Shown here: positions 10,801 to 18,579 of the stretch, one piece after another
Layout: every line of letters begins with the position of its first letter
Position numbering within the stretch: the first letter of the stretch is position 1
DNA from: an uncultured Mucilaginibacter sp.
Lineage (GTDB): Bacteria > Bacteroidota > Bacteroidia > Sphingobacteriales > Sphingobacteriaceae
DNA: 64,000 bases
Direction of reading: 5' to 3'
Assembly: GCF_913773635.1 (NCBI RefSeq)
Contig: NZ_CAJYGQ010000009.1
Coordinates: 1 to 64,000 of the forward strand
Position numbers and translations under genes: made by a program
Notes under the pieces: generated by a model
Seen by the model: only the letters and a program-made list of their open reading frames with translations
Databases searched by the model: none
Told to the model about the DNA's origin: nothing

Positions 10801-12741
10801 AACGTAAACCGCCTGCTGCTCATCAGAATTATGCGGAACAATAATATCATCGCTGTTGAGGCCAAACTCCAGCTCAACCTCATTAAAGACTACCAATACA
10901 TATGGAACAGTCGACTGTGTATCTGCCGGTTTTACATTTATGTTTACATAAACATCGTTATTACGGCGCTTTATGCGTATGCGCTTTAACCTTGTAGGCA
11001 GCTCCTCCTTCACAGCCTTACGCAAGGCTGTGTTAATGATAAAAGAAAGCTCGCTAGGCACCATTTTTAAGATATTGAGCTCCAGCTTTTTATCGGGCAA
11101 GGATAAGTATTTTTTAAAATCGCCTACGGTCTCCTTTATTTCACCGTTTTTATCAACGTACACGCCTACATAACCTAAATCATCAGTAAGAAATTCTTTG
11201 AAGCTATCCCTCGATACTTTTTCGGCTTTGATAAAGGGCTTGCGCAAATCGCTTGAAAAGTTGTGGCTATAGTAGCTGTTGTTATTTGACGGTTGCTGGC
11301 TGATAGGACCTATTTTGCGATAAAGCTTCCACTTACCGCTAACCTCATGTAACCCTTCCTTAATTGATGATACTGTTTCGCTGGAACCAAGGAACAAAAA
11401 TCCGCCCTGGTTAAGTGAAAAGTGGAATGTAGATAACACCTTTTGCTGCAACAAAACATTCATATAAATGAGCATGTTGCGGCATGCAATCAAGTCGTTT
11501 TTTATAAAAGGCGGAGCCTTTACAACATTATGCCTGGCAAAAACAATTTGCTTGCGAATTGACGGGATAACGGAGTAATATTTACCGTCTTTTACAAAAT
11601 AACGCTGCAAAATATCAGCATCAATGTCTTTCTCAATAGTTTCCGGATAACTATTGTGCGATGCTACATCTAAACTTGCTTCGTCAATATCGGTGGCAAA
11701 GATTTTTACATCTAGATCTTTGTTTACCTTTTTAAGATACTTATCTATTAATATAGCTATGGAGTACGCTTCCTCACCCGTGCTGCAGGCACACACCCAT
11801 ACTTTCAAAATTTCCTCGTGCGCCTTTTCGTCAACTATCTGTGGAATGACGTGGTTTTCCAGTTGTTCAAAAGCGGCTCTATCTCTGAAAAAACGCGTAA
11901 CTCCAATTAAAAAGTCTTTGCCTAGTAATTTAACTTCTTCTTCATTTTGTCGCAAAAACTCAATGTAGCTTTCAAGGTTGCTAATTTTATTATGCTCCAT
12001 GCGGCGCGTAATACGCCTTATAATGGTTGGTGTTTTATATAAATTAAAATCATGACCGCTTTGGTGGTGCACCAACTGAAAAAGCTCATTTAATAGGCCT
12101 TCATTGTCATACCCGCCTTCAAAAATTTTCACAGGTTGCTGGCGCATGTATCCAAACAACTCGTCGGGCATTTGCGACGGTGGTTGAACGCTATCGGCAT
12201 TACCTGATGTAATAGCACTTTTAGGCATGCCATCAAACTTTGCTGTTTCGGGCTCCTGTACCAGCACCATGCCACCATTCTCTTTTATAGCTTCAATACC
12301 GCGCGTGCCATCGGTGCCGGTTCCTGATAAAATAATGGCTACTGCTTTTTCCTTTTTATCGCTCGCAAGACTGAATAAAAAGGTATCGATGGCTGTATTC
12401 GGTGATTTATCCTGCTGTTTATCGGCCAATTTTAAACGGTTGTGGCTTACCGTCATTAATTTATTATTTGGTATGATATAAACACAATTAGGGTGAAGGC
12501 TCATATTTTCTTCGGCCTCAAACACCTTCATGTGCGTATGCTTTGATACTAACTCAACCAACAAGCTTTTATAATCGGGCGAGAGATGCTGTATTACAAT
12601 AAAAGAGAAATTGGAGTTGCCGGGCATATGGTCAAAAAACTCATGAATGGCCTCCAGGCCACCTGCCGATGCACCTATTGCAACAACATAATTATCGGCT
12701 ATGCCCATATTTCTCTTAATCTCGGGTGCTTTACTACTCAT
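7894..12741 (-). CDS. CheB-CheR-multi-PAS hybrid histidine kinase
   Basis: A 1615-aa cytoplasmic signalling protein. Residues about 17-200 are a CheB methylesterase domain with the catalytic triad Ser25 (GASAGG), His52 (QHLSPD) and Asp144 (GTGTDG) but no N-terminal receiver. Residues about 210-485 are a CheR methyltransferase with the SAM motif CACSTGEEAYS and the NxxxY-type RNMLIYM. Residues about 650-740 form a long coiled coil of repeated SSNEEL/SANEEL units. Then come about five PAS domains, including ATNDTIWDWN (PAS_3 type) and IFESDMIGMLFARFDG. HisKA has the phospho-acceptor His in FMSIASHELKTPITSL, and HATPase has N box NFVSNAVKYS and G boxes DFGIGIP and GLGLGLY. No receiver domain, no membrane helix. 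It lies 15 bp after the phytochrome gene and probably forms an operon with it. Domain calls are firm; partners are inferred. Confidence 0.93.
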   Translation of the reverse strand: MSSKAPEIKRNMGIADNYVVAIGASAGGLEAIHEFFDHMPGNSNFSFIVIQHLSPDYKSLLVELVSKHTHMKVFEAEENMSLHPNCVYIIPNNKLMTVSHNRLKLADKQQDKSPNTAIDTFLFSLASDKKEKAVAIILSGTGTDGTRGIEAIKENGGMVLVQEPETAKFDGMPKSAITSGNADSVQPPSQMPDELFGYMRQQPVKIFEGGYDNEGLLNELFQLVHHQSGHDFNLYKTPTIIRRITRRMEHNKISNLESYIEFLRQNEEEVKLLGKDFLIGVTRFFRDRAAFEQLENHVIPQIVDEKAHEEILKVWVCACSTGEEAYSIAILIDKYLKKVNKDLDVKIFATDIDEASLDVASHNSYPETIEKDIDADILQRYFVKDGKYYSVIPSIRKQIVFARHNVVKAPPFIKNDLIACRNMLIYMNVLLQQKVLSTFHFSLNQGGFLFLGSSETVSSIKEGLHEVSGKWKLYRKIGPISQQPSNNNSYYSHNFSSDLRKPFIKAEKVSRDSFKEFLTDDLGYVGVYVDKNGEIKETVGDFKKYLSLPDKKLELNILKMVPSELSFIINTALRKAVKEELPTRLKRIRIKRRNNDVYVNINVKPADTQSTVPYVLVVFNEVELEFGLNSDDIIVPHNSDEQQAVYVNELENELSEVRGNLQMAVEEMETTNEELQSSNEELLSANEELQSSNEELQSLNEELHTLNTEHQLKIKELIDLNDDLNNYFKSVDIGQIFVDQDMRIRKFNPAAVMMVNLIEADIGRPIKHISNNIKYENFLADIQEVLNNPAHLVEKEVELKDGKHCLLRVLPYIKKDKERDGVVISFVDISTITELNSIVSGVFSTSLSAIMVFGAVRNNNGQLSDFKCLMANRMAAQLLSKTDTELKGQLLKKHLHFLLQDNVFERLKQVTQKGGTLQQEVYYEDKGWYILMASQVADGFAVTLTDITERRQNEQKLRKNYNELVSARENLKKLNTELEDKILERTMSLTQSEERFNLVSQATNDTIWDWNLVTNEMWRSDNFTSMFGYENNSESSNIGYWFDKVHPDDRKRVEKSVHEAINKGKHNWSAEYRFKKADDSYAIILDRGNILHDAYDTPYRMVGSIVEITRIVEAEKRLNKSESRFRKIFESDMIGMLFARFDGQIIEANDVFLNMVGYTIEDLNKGALGWDKLTPVEYMGISRKAVEQLNKNGFCPPFEKEYIRRDGSRVPVLMGAARLEDDIEANSVCYIIDLSHQKEIERNRRELQEFIRKQQEEFYGIFLNAPALISIRRGTELRYEFTNKAFDAFYQRDNMIGLPTKEAHSGLNTSRLFANDEKLYHTGESKSGKAYNVKKINPETGQLTDAWLDYLFIPIYNEREQVDGIAFFGFEVTELVKSQNATRELMQQKDEFMSIASHELKTPITSLKGSLQIMQRIAGREADAYEKVYPFIERANKQTGRLTAIVDDLLDVTKIHAGKMQFNFTRFNAGAVIKECIDDSQSHISTHRLVLQGNADVEIEADKHRLEQVLSNFVSNAVKYSPDAKEIIITQKITDKNTLHLSVQDFGIGIPDDKKEQVFDRFFRVQESSQKFSGLGLGLYITADIIHRHGGEIGVESHENEGSVFWFEIPLSQVD

Positions 12742-12756
12742 TTAGCCTCTAAAAAA

Positions 12757-14262
12757 TTAAATAGCTTGTTTGGTTTTAAATTCGTAAACAAAACTGCGCA
12801 ATGTATCGGCTACCCCTAACTCATCCTTATGCCATGGCAATGACGTATTTTTAACGGTTTGGAGCCAGCTTTTGAATGAATTACGCGGATGATAGGTTTT
12901 ACCATCAGCAGCAAAATTTATAGTTTGGTTTGGATCTCCGCCCCAAGTAATGGTTTGGACAACCTCTGGCCTGAAACAAACAATGTAATTGCCGTTATGG
13001 CTATCCAAAGGTATAATCAGGGCACCGCTTGCAATTGGAGCTTCGCTGGCCGCTTCGTCAAAAATATCAGGCAGCGTGGTTGTTGAAAAAACTTTACCTA
13101 TTTCTTTAGCATGCAGCCACAGGTGCAAGTTTTCGAGCATGTCGTTATGCGGCACCTCGCCCGCAGTTGTTATTTTACTGTTATTGAATATAACGGCGCC
13201 CTTTGAGTTAAAGAGCTTTAATATATTTTCGTCGTGCTCAAGCAAACCTTGTTCAATGTTACGATCGCTGTAGATGTGATCAATAATGCTGTTGCGTTGT
13301 GATTGCAAATCGGCAACCCGGCCATATTCTTCTTTATTAATAATAGACGATATTTTGTTTGATACCACGCTTGATAACAACTCAAATATCGAACATAACT
13401 CAAAGCTTAGATAGTATGGCTTGGTATGGTGGCAGGCTATTAAGCCCCATAATTGCTCATTATGAATAACCCTTACCGACATTGAAGCCGTTACCCCCAT
13501 ATTTCCTAAATACTCAATATGCACGGCGGCAACACTACGCAGGTTACAGTCAGATAAATCAGTAAATGAGTTAGTGAGCGAGTTAAGTACCGGATAAAGC
13601 CTTACCGGCGTATATTCGCGATTGGGAATAAGACGGTACGGGTTTCTGAGGTAAAGCTCACGCGCTTGTCGCGGCACATCAGATGCCGGAAACGTAACGC
13701 CCAGGTAAGGTTCAAGAGCATCCGATTTATCTTCGGCAATAACGGTTCCGTTCCAGTTTTCATCAAAACGGTACATCATTATACCATCAAAACCTGATAT
13801 ACGTTTAAGCTCCCTGATAGCAATTTCGCATGCATCCTGCACCGAAGTAGCTACATCTACAGCAGCCATTACATATTTAATTTCCTGAAAAACGTTTATA
13901 AACGTACGCTCATCCTCAGCCTGCACTCGTTCAAGCTCCAACAAAAAATACTCTTGCCTGGCATGCACCAACGCAAGCAACTCAATGTTGTTAAGCGTTA
14001 AGCTAACAGGTATTTTATCTTTAATTCCGGTTTCAATTTTTGCCTTCAGTTCTTCTATTTGCTTCTGCGGAACGTAATCTGAAAAGTTGGACGAGATAAT
14101 CTCCACCGCACTAATTCCCAATACATCGCTTAAGTTCTCACTGATCTGAATAATATTTAAAGATTCTTTTTCTAACACAACCAAATAGCCATGGGGCTGG
14201 ATCATGTTAACGTTATGCAAAGGCAAATTGCCGCAAAATTCTGAATCGTAGTTAGATGCCAT
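12757..14262 (-). CDS. Bacteriophytochrome photosensory core (PAS-GAF-PHY) without output domain
   Basis: A 501-aa red/far-red photoreceptor core. ATG 14262 (MASNYDSEFC) is preferred over the track start at 14289. Residues about 10-115 are the PAS_2 domain with the biliverdin-attachment Cys10 followed by MIQPHG. The GAF domain (about 135-320) keeps Tyr164 (MMYRFD), PASDVP with Asp195, Arg242, His248 and Tyr251 (VHIEYLGNMGV) and His278/279 (IACHHTKPY). These match the chromophore-pocket residues of Deinococcus BphP. The PHY domain has tongue motifs WGGDPNQ and HPRNSFKSW. The protein ends soon after, so it carries no kinase or other output. The next gene, 15 bp on, is the CheB/CheR/PAS kinase and the probable partner. 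No haem oxygenase gene is in the window, so biliverdin must come from elsewhere. Confidence 0.93.
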   Translation of the reverse strand: MASNYDSEFCGNLPLHNVNMIQPHGYLVVLEKESLNIIQISENLSDVLGISAVEIISSNFSDYVPQKQIEELKAKIETGIKDKIPVSLTLNNIELLALVHARQEYFLLELERVQAEDERTFINVFQEIKYVMAAVDVATSVQDACEIAIRELKRISGFDGIMMYRFDENWNGTVIAEDKSDALEPYLGVTFPASDVPRQARELYLRNPYRLIPNREYTPVRLYPVLNSLTNSFTDLSDCNLRSVAAVHIEYLGNMGVTASMSVRVIHNEQLWGLIACHHTKPYYLSFELCSIFELLSSVVSNKISSIINKEEYGRVADLQSQRNSIIDHIYSDRNIEQGLLEHDENILKLFNSKGAVIFNNSKITTAGEVPHNDMLENLHLWLHAKEIGKVFSTTTLPDIFDEAASEAPIASGALIIPLDSHNGNYIVCFRPEVVQTITWGGDPNQTINFAADGKTYHPRNSFKSWLQTVKNTSLPWHKDELGVADTLRSFVYEFKTKQAI

Positions 14263-14548
14263 CAAAATAAAATTATATAACACTTGCAATGTGCAAAAGG
14301 CATAGCCTTTCTTAGTTAAGTATTATAACCGATAGTACTTTAGGGAATGCTAAAGTAAAGAAATTATCAGCAATTAAAGACTGTACAACTTTACGTGCTA
14401 GTTATGGACCTTTATAGGCGAAATTGCATTAGTTAAATACTATAAATTCTATTAAGCAAATATTCAAAGCCAAACATAAATTTTGTGACTGATTTAGAAG
14501 CTAATAGCACGTTATCCTTACACAAAAAGGATTTTGATGAATTTTTGA

Positions 14549-14579
14549 TTTGGAATTAAATATACAGCACCTATATTTG
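14549..14579 (+). promoter_or_regulatory. Distal Bacteroidota-type promoter upstream of tRNA-Pro
   Basis: TTTG at 14549-14552 and TATATTTG at 14572-14579, separated by 19 bp, match the Bacteroidota consensus TTTG-N19-TAnnTTTG exactly. Transcription would start near 14585, about 128 bp before the tRNA. Confidence 0.55.
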
Positions 14580-14671
14580 CGCCACGTTAAAGCGCAGATG
14601 TATGCAACAACATAGCGCGCTTGGCAAGGGTAACGATTGCAGAAAAGAGAATTAAAATTCTTAAAAATAAA

Positions 14672-14702
14672 TTTGCAAACAAATAATAAAAACTTACCTT
14701 TG
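14672..14702 (+). promoter_or_regulatory. Proximal promoter of tRNA-Pro
   Basis: TTTG at 14672-14675 and TACCTTTG at 14695-14702 with 19-bp spacing match the Bacteroidota housekeeping promoter. The predicted start lies only a few bases before the tRNA acceptor stem at 14713. Confidence 0.7.
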
Positions 14703-14712
14703 CAAACCCAAA

Positions 14713-14786
14713 CGGGATGTAGCGTAGCCCGGTATCGCGCCACATTTGGGATGTGGAGGCCGCAGGTTCGAATCCTGCCATCCCGA
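14713..14786 (+). tRNA. tRNA-Pro (anticodon UGG)
   Basis: Cloverleaf parts are all readable. Acceptor arms are CGGGATG / CATCCCG with discriminator A. The D stem is GCG/CGC. The anticodon stem CCACA/TGTGG closes loop TTTGGGA with anticodon TGG at 14747-14749. The T arm is GCAGG-TTCGAAT-CCTGC. A first base C is characteristic of tRNA-Pro. The 3' CCA is not encoded. The reverse-strand ORF reading GMAGFEPAAS is the usual antisense artefact of a tRNA. Confidence 0.96.
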
Positions 14787-14810
14787 CAACAAGCGATACC
14801 ACAAAGTATT

Positions 14811-14839
14811 AAACCCTGTATATAACCTATACAGGGTTT
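14811..14839 (+). terminator. Terminator of tRNA-Pro
   Basis: Perfect 12-bp arms AAACCCTGTATA / TATACAGGGTTT with a 5-nt loop, followed by a T-rich tract, 25 bp after the tRNA. Confidence 0.88.
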
Positions 14840-15023
14840 TTTCGTTTTATAAATAATTCCTTTCGATACATATTATACCAGCAGCAACTTTAGCCTCAAG
14901 TATCAGCTAACCCCAAGCCATAGTTGAGCATTCATTTCTTTCATGACTTTACTGCAACGCCTATCTGTTGCAAACCAACCCTCGTACACTTTTGTATTGG
15001 TATGTTAACAAGCTATTACACTT

Positions 15024-15725
15024 ATGAATATAAAGGAAGCTAAAGTGATTGTGACCGGCGCAACCGGTGGCATAGGTTACGAAATTGCAAGAGCATTACG
15101 CAAGGCGGGCGCACAAGTAGTTATTTGTGGTCGTGATGCGGGTAAGCTAAAAAATGCTACTGGTGAGCTTGATGTATTTGGCATTGAAGCAGACGTAAGT
15201 AAACAGACCGACGTAATTGAACTGTTTAGATTTGCTATTGAACAAATGGGCGGTATTAACGTCTTGGTCAATAATGCAGGAATTGGTGTTTTTGGCTCTT
15301 TAGCCGATACATCGGCGGAGGATTTTCAAAAAGCATGGGAAGTTAACGTAAAAGGCCTGTTCCTGGCGGGCAAGGAAGCGGCAAAGCATTTTATAGCGCA
15401 AAAGCATGGCAACATCATTAACATTGGTTCAACTGCAGCGCTTCGGGGTTATGCAAATGGATCAGCATACGTTGCCAGCAAGTTTGCCGTATCGGGCCTT
15501 ACCGAATGCTGGCGTGCAGAACTGCGCCCGCACAATGTAAGGGTAATGCAGATAAATCCTAGTGAAGTAATAACCGATTTTATTGCCAAGGCCGGCATGG
15601 AAATAAAGAATGAAGACAATAAGCTCAAACCAGAGCAGATTGCTCATTTAGCAGTAAGCATGCTAAGTATGGATGATGTAGGGTTTATACCTGATGCCTC
15701 GGTTTGGGCTACCAATCCATGGTAA
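15024..15725 (+). CDS. SDR-family NAD(P)-dependent oxidoreductase
   Basis: 233-aa classical short-chain dehydrogenase. The Rossmann nucleotide-binding motif TGATGGIG is near residues 12-19, NNAG follows in VLVNNAGIGVFG, and the catalytic Ser and YxxxK are in NIGSTAALRG and YVASK. Asp after the third strand (EADVSKQ) and Arg in CGRDAGK suggest possible NADP preference, weakly. It resembles FabG/3-ketoacyl reductase-type SDRs, but neighbours do not reveal a substrate. It is separated by 290 bp from the next SDR, so it is probably its own unit. It is one of six SDR genes in the window. Confidence 0.88.
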   Translation: MNIKEAKVIVTGATGGIGYEIARALRKAGAQVVICGRDAGKLKNATGELDVFGIEADVSKQTDVIELFRFAIEQMGGINVLVNNAGIGVFGSLADTSAEDFQKAWEVNVKGLFLAGKEAAKHFIAQKHGNIINIGSTAALRGYANGSAYVASKFAVSGLTECWRAELRPHNVRVMQINPSEVITDFIAKAGMEIKNEDNKLKPEQIAHLAVSMLSMDDVGFIPDASVWATNPW

Positions 15726-15994
15726 GCTATATATTGAATTTCGATAAGCGCAGAAAATTCACTTTTTAATACATGAGAAACCCTCGCATATAGTTGTATA
15801 GGTTCCCTTAGTTATTGAGACGTTTAGTCAAAATATTGATTAAACTTTTAAAAAAACTTTAGGTTAGGTTACGCGGATGTATGGGTATAGAGCTGGCCAG
15901 TTGGCTAATACGTAGAAAATTGTTATAAACGAAGATGTTTGATTTTTGTAGTTATTGGTTTGTTTTTAGCAGCCTGTGTCCCATTATTGAGCAC

Positions 15995-16002
15995 TAATTT
16001 TG
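15995..16002 (+). promoter_or_regulatory. Possible -7 element for the second SDR gene
   Basis: TAATTTTG fits TAnnTTTG and lies 14 bp before the ATG at 16016. No good TTTG -33 element is found at the expected distance, so this is a weak call. Confidence 0.35.
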
Positions 16003-16015
16003 ACAAAAAAACAAT

Positions 16016-16765
16016 ATGGAACAAATTAAGATCGAAGGAAAAGTTGTAGCCATAACCGGTGCAAGCAGCGGTATTGGCGAGGCAATTGCCAAGCATTTAG
16101 CTAAAAGTGGCGCAAAGGTTGTTTTAGGTGCCAGACGTACTGATAATCTTAAAACTATTACTGAATTTATAACCAACCAGGGCGGACAAGCGGCTTATAA
16201 AACTCTTGATGTAACCAATCCAGATGATGTAGCCGACTTTGCAAAATTTGCAGTTGATGAATTTGGGACACTTGATGTTTTTGTAAACAACGCCGGCCTT
16301 ATGCCGCTTTCAATGATAAACAGCTACAAGGTGAATGAATGGCATCAAATGATTGATGTAAACATTAAAGGTGTATTACATGGTATAGCAGCAGCACTAC
16401 CTATTTTTGAAAAGAAAGACAGTGGTCAGTTTGTAAACATCACCTCTGTGGGCGACCGCTGGGTTGGTCCGACATCTACCGTTTACAGCGCAACCAAATT
16501 TGCCGTTCGGGCCATATCAGATGGTTTGCGTCAGGAAGTTAGCAACAACATCAGGGTAACCCTGGTTGCACCGGGCGCTACCGAATCCGAACTTCCTAAT
16601 ACCATATCAGATCCTGCATTGAAAGATCAGTTGGTGGAGCGCTTCCGTACAAACTTGTTACCGGCAAATGCCATAGCAAGAGCCGTTGCCTACGCTATTG
16701 AACAACCATCAGACGTTGATGTGAACGAAATTGTGGTAAGGCCAACTGCTCAAAAGTCGTTTTAA
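16016..16765 (+). CDS. SDR-family oxidoreductase
   Basis: 249-aa classical SDR. Motifs are TGASSGIG (cofactor), NNAG in FVNNAGLMPLS, catalytic Ser in NITSVGDRW and YSATK as the active-site Tyr-x-x-x-Lys. GARRTDNL after strand 2 suggests NADP(H). The C-terminus VDVNEIVVRPTAQ is shared in style with the SDR at 60818 (VDVGDIVIRPTVQ), so the two are probably close paralogues of the YdfG-like group. The Atu4866-type gene follows 61 bp downstream and is likely cotranscribed. Substrate unknown. Confidence 0.9.
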   Translation: MEQIKIEGKVVAITGASSGIGEAIAKHLAKSGAKVVLGARRTDNLKTITEFITNQGGQAAYKTLDVTNPDDVADFAKFAVDEFGTLDVFVNNAGLMPLSMINSYKVNEWHQMIDVNIKGVLHGIAAALPIFEKKDSGQFVNITSVGDRWVGPTSTVYSATKFAVRAISDGLRQEVSNNIRVTLVAPGATESELPNTISDPALKDQLVERFRTNLLPANAIARAVAYAIEQPSDVDVNEIVVRPTAQKSF

Positions 16766-16826
16766 AAAAGCAGGCACTTATTTATTTACCAGTGGGTAAC
16801 AAACCCTCTGGTTTAAAATCAATTTT

Positions 16827-17069
16827 ATGAGTAATAATAAATATGTTGGCATGTGGGTAACCGCCGATGGCTACATCAGGCAAGAGCTTTTACCCAATGG
16901 CAGATATGATGAAGCAAGAGGGCAACGACAAAGCGCCTATACCGGCCGGTATGAAATAACCGGGGATTATATTGAATACTGGGACGATACAGGCTTTACT
17001 GCCGACGGTAATTTTACAGATAACGACACCCTTCAACACGGTGGTTATGTATTTTATCGCGAGAGCTAG
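16827..17069 (+). CDS. Atu4866-family small protein
   Basis: 80-aa protein recognised by the features of the Atu4866 family: KYVGMWVTADGYIRQELLPN, GRYDEARG, YTGRYEITGDYIEYWDD and TGFTADG. The family is a small lipocalin-like beta barrel of unknown function often found near SDR or redox genes. Full length for the family. Downstream of the SDR with a 61-bp gap and before a terminator, so probably the last gene of that two-gene unit. No signal peptide. Confidence 0.85.
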   Translation: MSNNKYVGMWVTADGYIRQELLPNGRYDEARGQRQSAYTGRYEITGDYIEYWDDTGFTADGNFTDNDTLQHGGYVFYRES

Positions 17070-17130
17070 ATTTTAGCAATTTAACGAATTTAAGCCCGCA
17101 AAAAACCTTTTTTCACTTTTAGTTTATATA

Positions 17131-17155
17131 GCCTGTAATCAATAATTACAGGCTT
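17131..17155 (+). terminator. Terminator of the SDR/Atu4866 unit
   Basis: Perfect 10-bp arms AGCCTGTAAT / ATTACAGGCT with a 5-nt loop followed by TTTCTGTT, 61 bp past the Atu4866 stop. Confidence 0.8.
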
Positions 17156-17228
17156 TTCTGTTAAGGAAATATCTTGTTTAAAGCGCATTTATGCTCTTAA
17201 AATACAGTATATTCACAACAGAATCCCC

Positions 17229-18560
17229 TTGAAACCCCTAACTAAATTTAAACTTTTTTTGCGGCTTAGAACGTGGCGCTGGCTGGTTGGGCCCGAGACG
17301 CGGTTTGACCTTACTTCGCGTGTTTTTCATTCCATATGCATTTTTATACTTGCAGCACTGGGTTACAATGTTCCGTTTAATTATATTGTTGGTTTACATG
17401 ATATAGCCCTTTTAAGCGCTGTTAGCTTTCTACTGTTTGCAATTGTATACTACCTATCAAGGGTTGCACAAAAAAAGGCGATAGCTGTATTGCTCTTTTG
17501 CATTACAGGTAACGTATTGTTTATTGTCAACTTCTTTCTTAATTCGGGCATTGACGGGCCAACAGACTTGTTTTTCATCTTGACCATGGTGGTAATGATT
17601 GCTGTAATACCGGTAAAATACTACTGGATACTTATAGCTATACATTTTACTATAGTATTATCATTACATGGCATTCAATATATAAATGCTGACTGGGTGC
17701 CATACACTTATAACAGTACAGAGTTTAGGTATAGTGATATCACATCAGCTTACGTGGTAGTTGTATCGCTCATTTTGCTTTGCTTTTATTTCATCAGGTA
17801 TAATTATGACCTGGAGAAAAAATCAGCTGAGCAAAAGGCAGCAATGATGAAGTTGCTTAATGAAGAGAAAAACAAGCTTTTCTCCATCATATCACATGAT
17901 TTGCGCGCCCCGTTAACTAACGTTCAAAACTACCTGGAGCTGCTGAGCGAGGTTGACTTAAGTGCCGATGAACAACAGAACATTAAGGCGAAACTGCTTG
18001 ATTCTACACGCAACACGCTTGATATGCTCAATAATGTACTGTCATGGTCAAAATCACAAATGAGCGGTTTAAAGTTCAGTTCAACAGAACTTTACTTGCA
18101 TGAATTGCTTTTACCTCAATTGCTATTGTTTACCAACATTGCGCAAAACAAAAACATCAAAATTGAAATATCAATAGATCATGAGCTAAAGATTATTGGC
18201 AACGGCGACATGGTACAACTAATTATGCGTAACCTAATTAATAACGCTATAAAATTTACAGCTCCCGGCGGACGTATAATTGTAAGTGCACAGAGCCAAA
18301 ACAATTACGCCCTGCTGCTGGTAAAAGACAGCGGAGCGGGCAAACCTATAAAGCTTTCCAATAATATCTTTTATCTCAATAACGAATCATCCAAGGGCAC
18401 TGCCAACGAAAAAGGCGTAGGCCTGGGCCTTGTACTTTGCAAGGAGTTTACAGAAGTACAAAACGGCAACATATGGTTTGAATGCGACTCCGTAAGCGGC
18501 ACTACGTTTTTTGTTGAGTTACCACAATACGATGGCAATGTGGTTGCCATGCACGCATGA
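17229..18560 (+). CDS. Membrane sensor histidine kinase (orphan)
   Basis: 443-aa kinase. The start is TTG at 17229; no in-frame ATG exists just upstream and the first membrane helix begins near residue 35. About six hydrophobic helices (FHSICIFILAALGY, ALLSAVSFLLFAIVYYL, AIAVLLFCITGNVLFIVNFFL and others) span residues 35-195. A short coiled region leads to HisKA with His in LFSIISHDLRAPLTN, then HATPase with N box NLINNAIKFT and G2 box GVGLGLVLC. The G1 box reads DSGAGKP instead of the usual DxGxGI, a mild departure. No response regulator gene is adjacent; the nearest is 34.7 kb away. Convergent with the OmpA gene, leaving 19 bp between stops. Confidence 0.88.
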   Translation: MKPLTKFKLFLRLRTWRWLVGPETRFDLTSRVFHSICIFILAALGYNVPFNYIVGLHDIALLSAVSFLLFAIVYYLSRVAQKKAIAVLLFCITGNVLFIVNFFLNSGIDGPTDLFFILTMVVMIAVIPVKYYWILIAIHFTIVLSLHGIQYINADWVPYTYNSTEFRYSDITSAYVVVVSLILLCFYFIRYNYDLEKKSAEQKAAMMKLLNEEKNKLFSIISHDLRAPLTNVQNYLELLSEVDLSADEQQNIKAKLLDSTRNTLDMLNNVLSWSKSQMSGLKFSSTELYLHELLLPQLLLFTNIAQNKNIKIEISIDHELKIIGNGDMVQLIMRNLINNAIKFTAPGGRIIVSAQSQNNYALLLVKDSGAGKPIKLSNNIFYLNNESSKGTANEKGVGLGLVLCKEFTEVQNGNIWFECDSVSGTTFFVELPQYDGNVVAMHA

Positions 18561-18579
18561 GATCACTCATTAGTAACTC

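Larger units (their letters stand above)
14263..14712. other. AT-rich intergenic region between the phytochrome gene and tRNA-Pro
   Basis: The region holds the upstream side of the minus-strand phytochrome gene and, on the plus strand, two tandem promoter matches for tRNA-Pro. No ORF here is convincing; the track ORFs 14501-14743 and 14587-14802 are antisense readings of the tRNA. A GCGC-rich stretch around 14590-14625 could form a weak hairpin. Confidence 0.5.

Noticed and set aside
14587-14802. Minus-strand ORF of 71 aa reading GMAGFEPAASTSQMW
   Set aside because: It is the antisense reading of tRNA-Pro; this peptide is a well-known artefact of the T arm.
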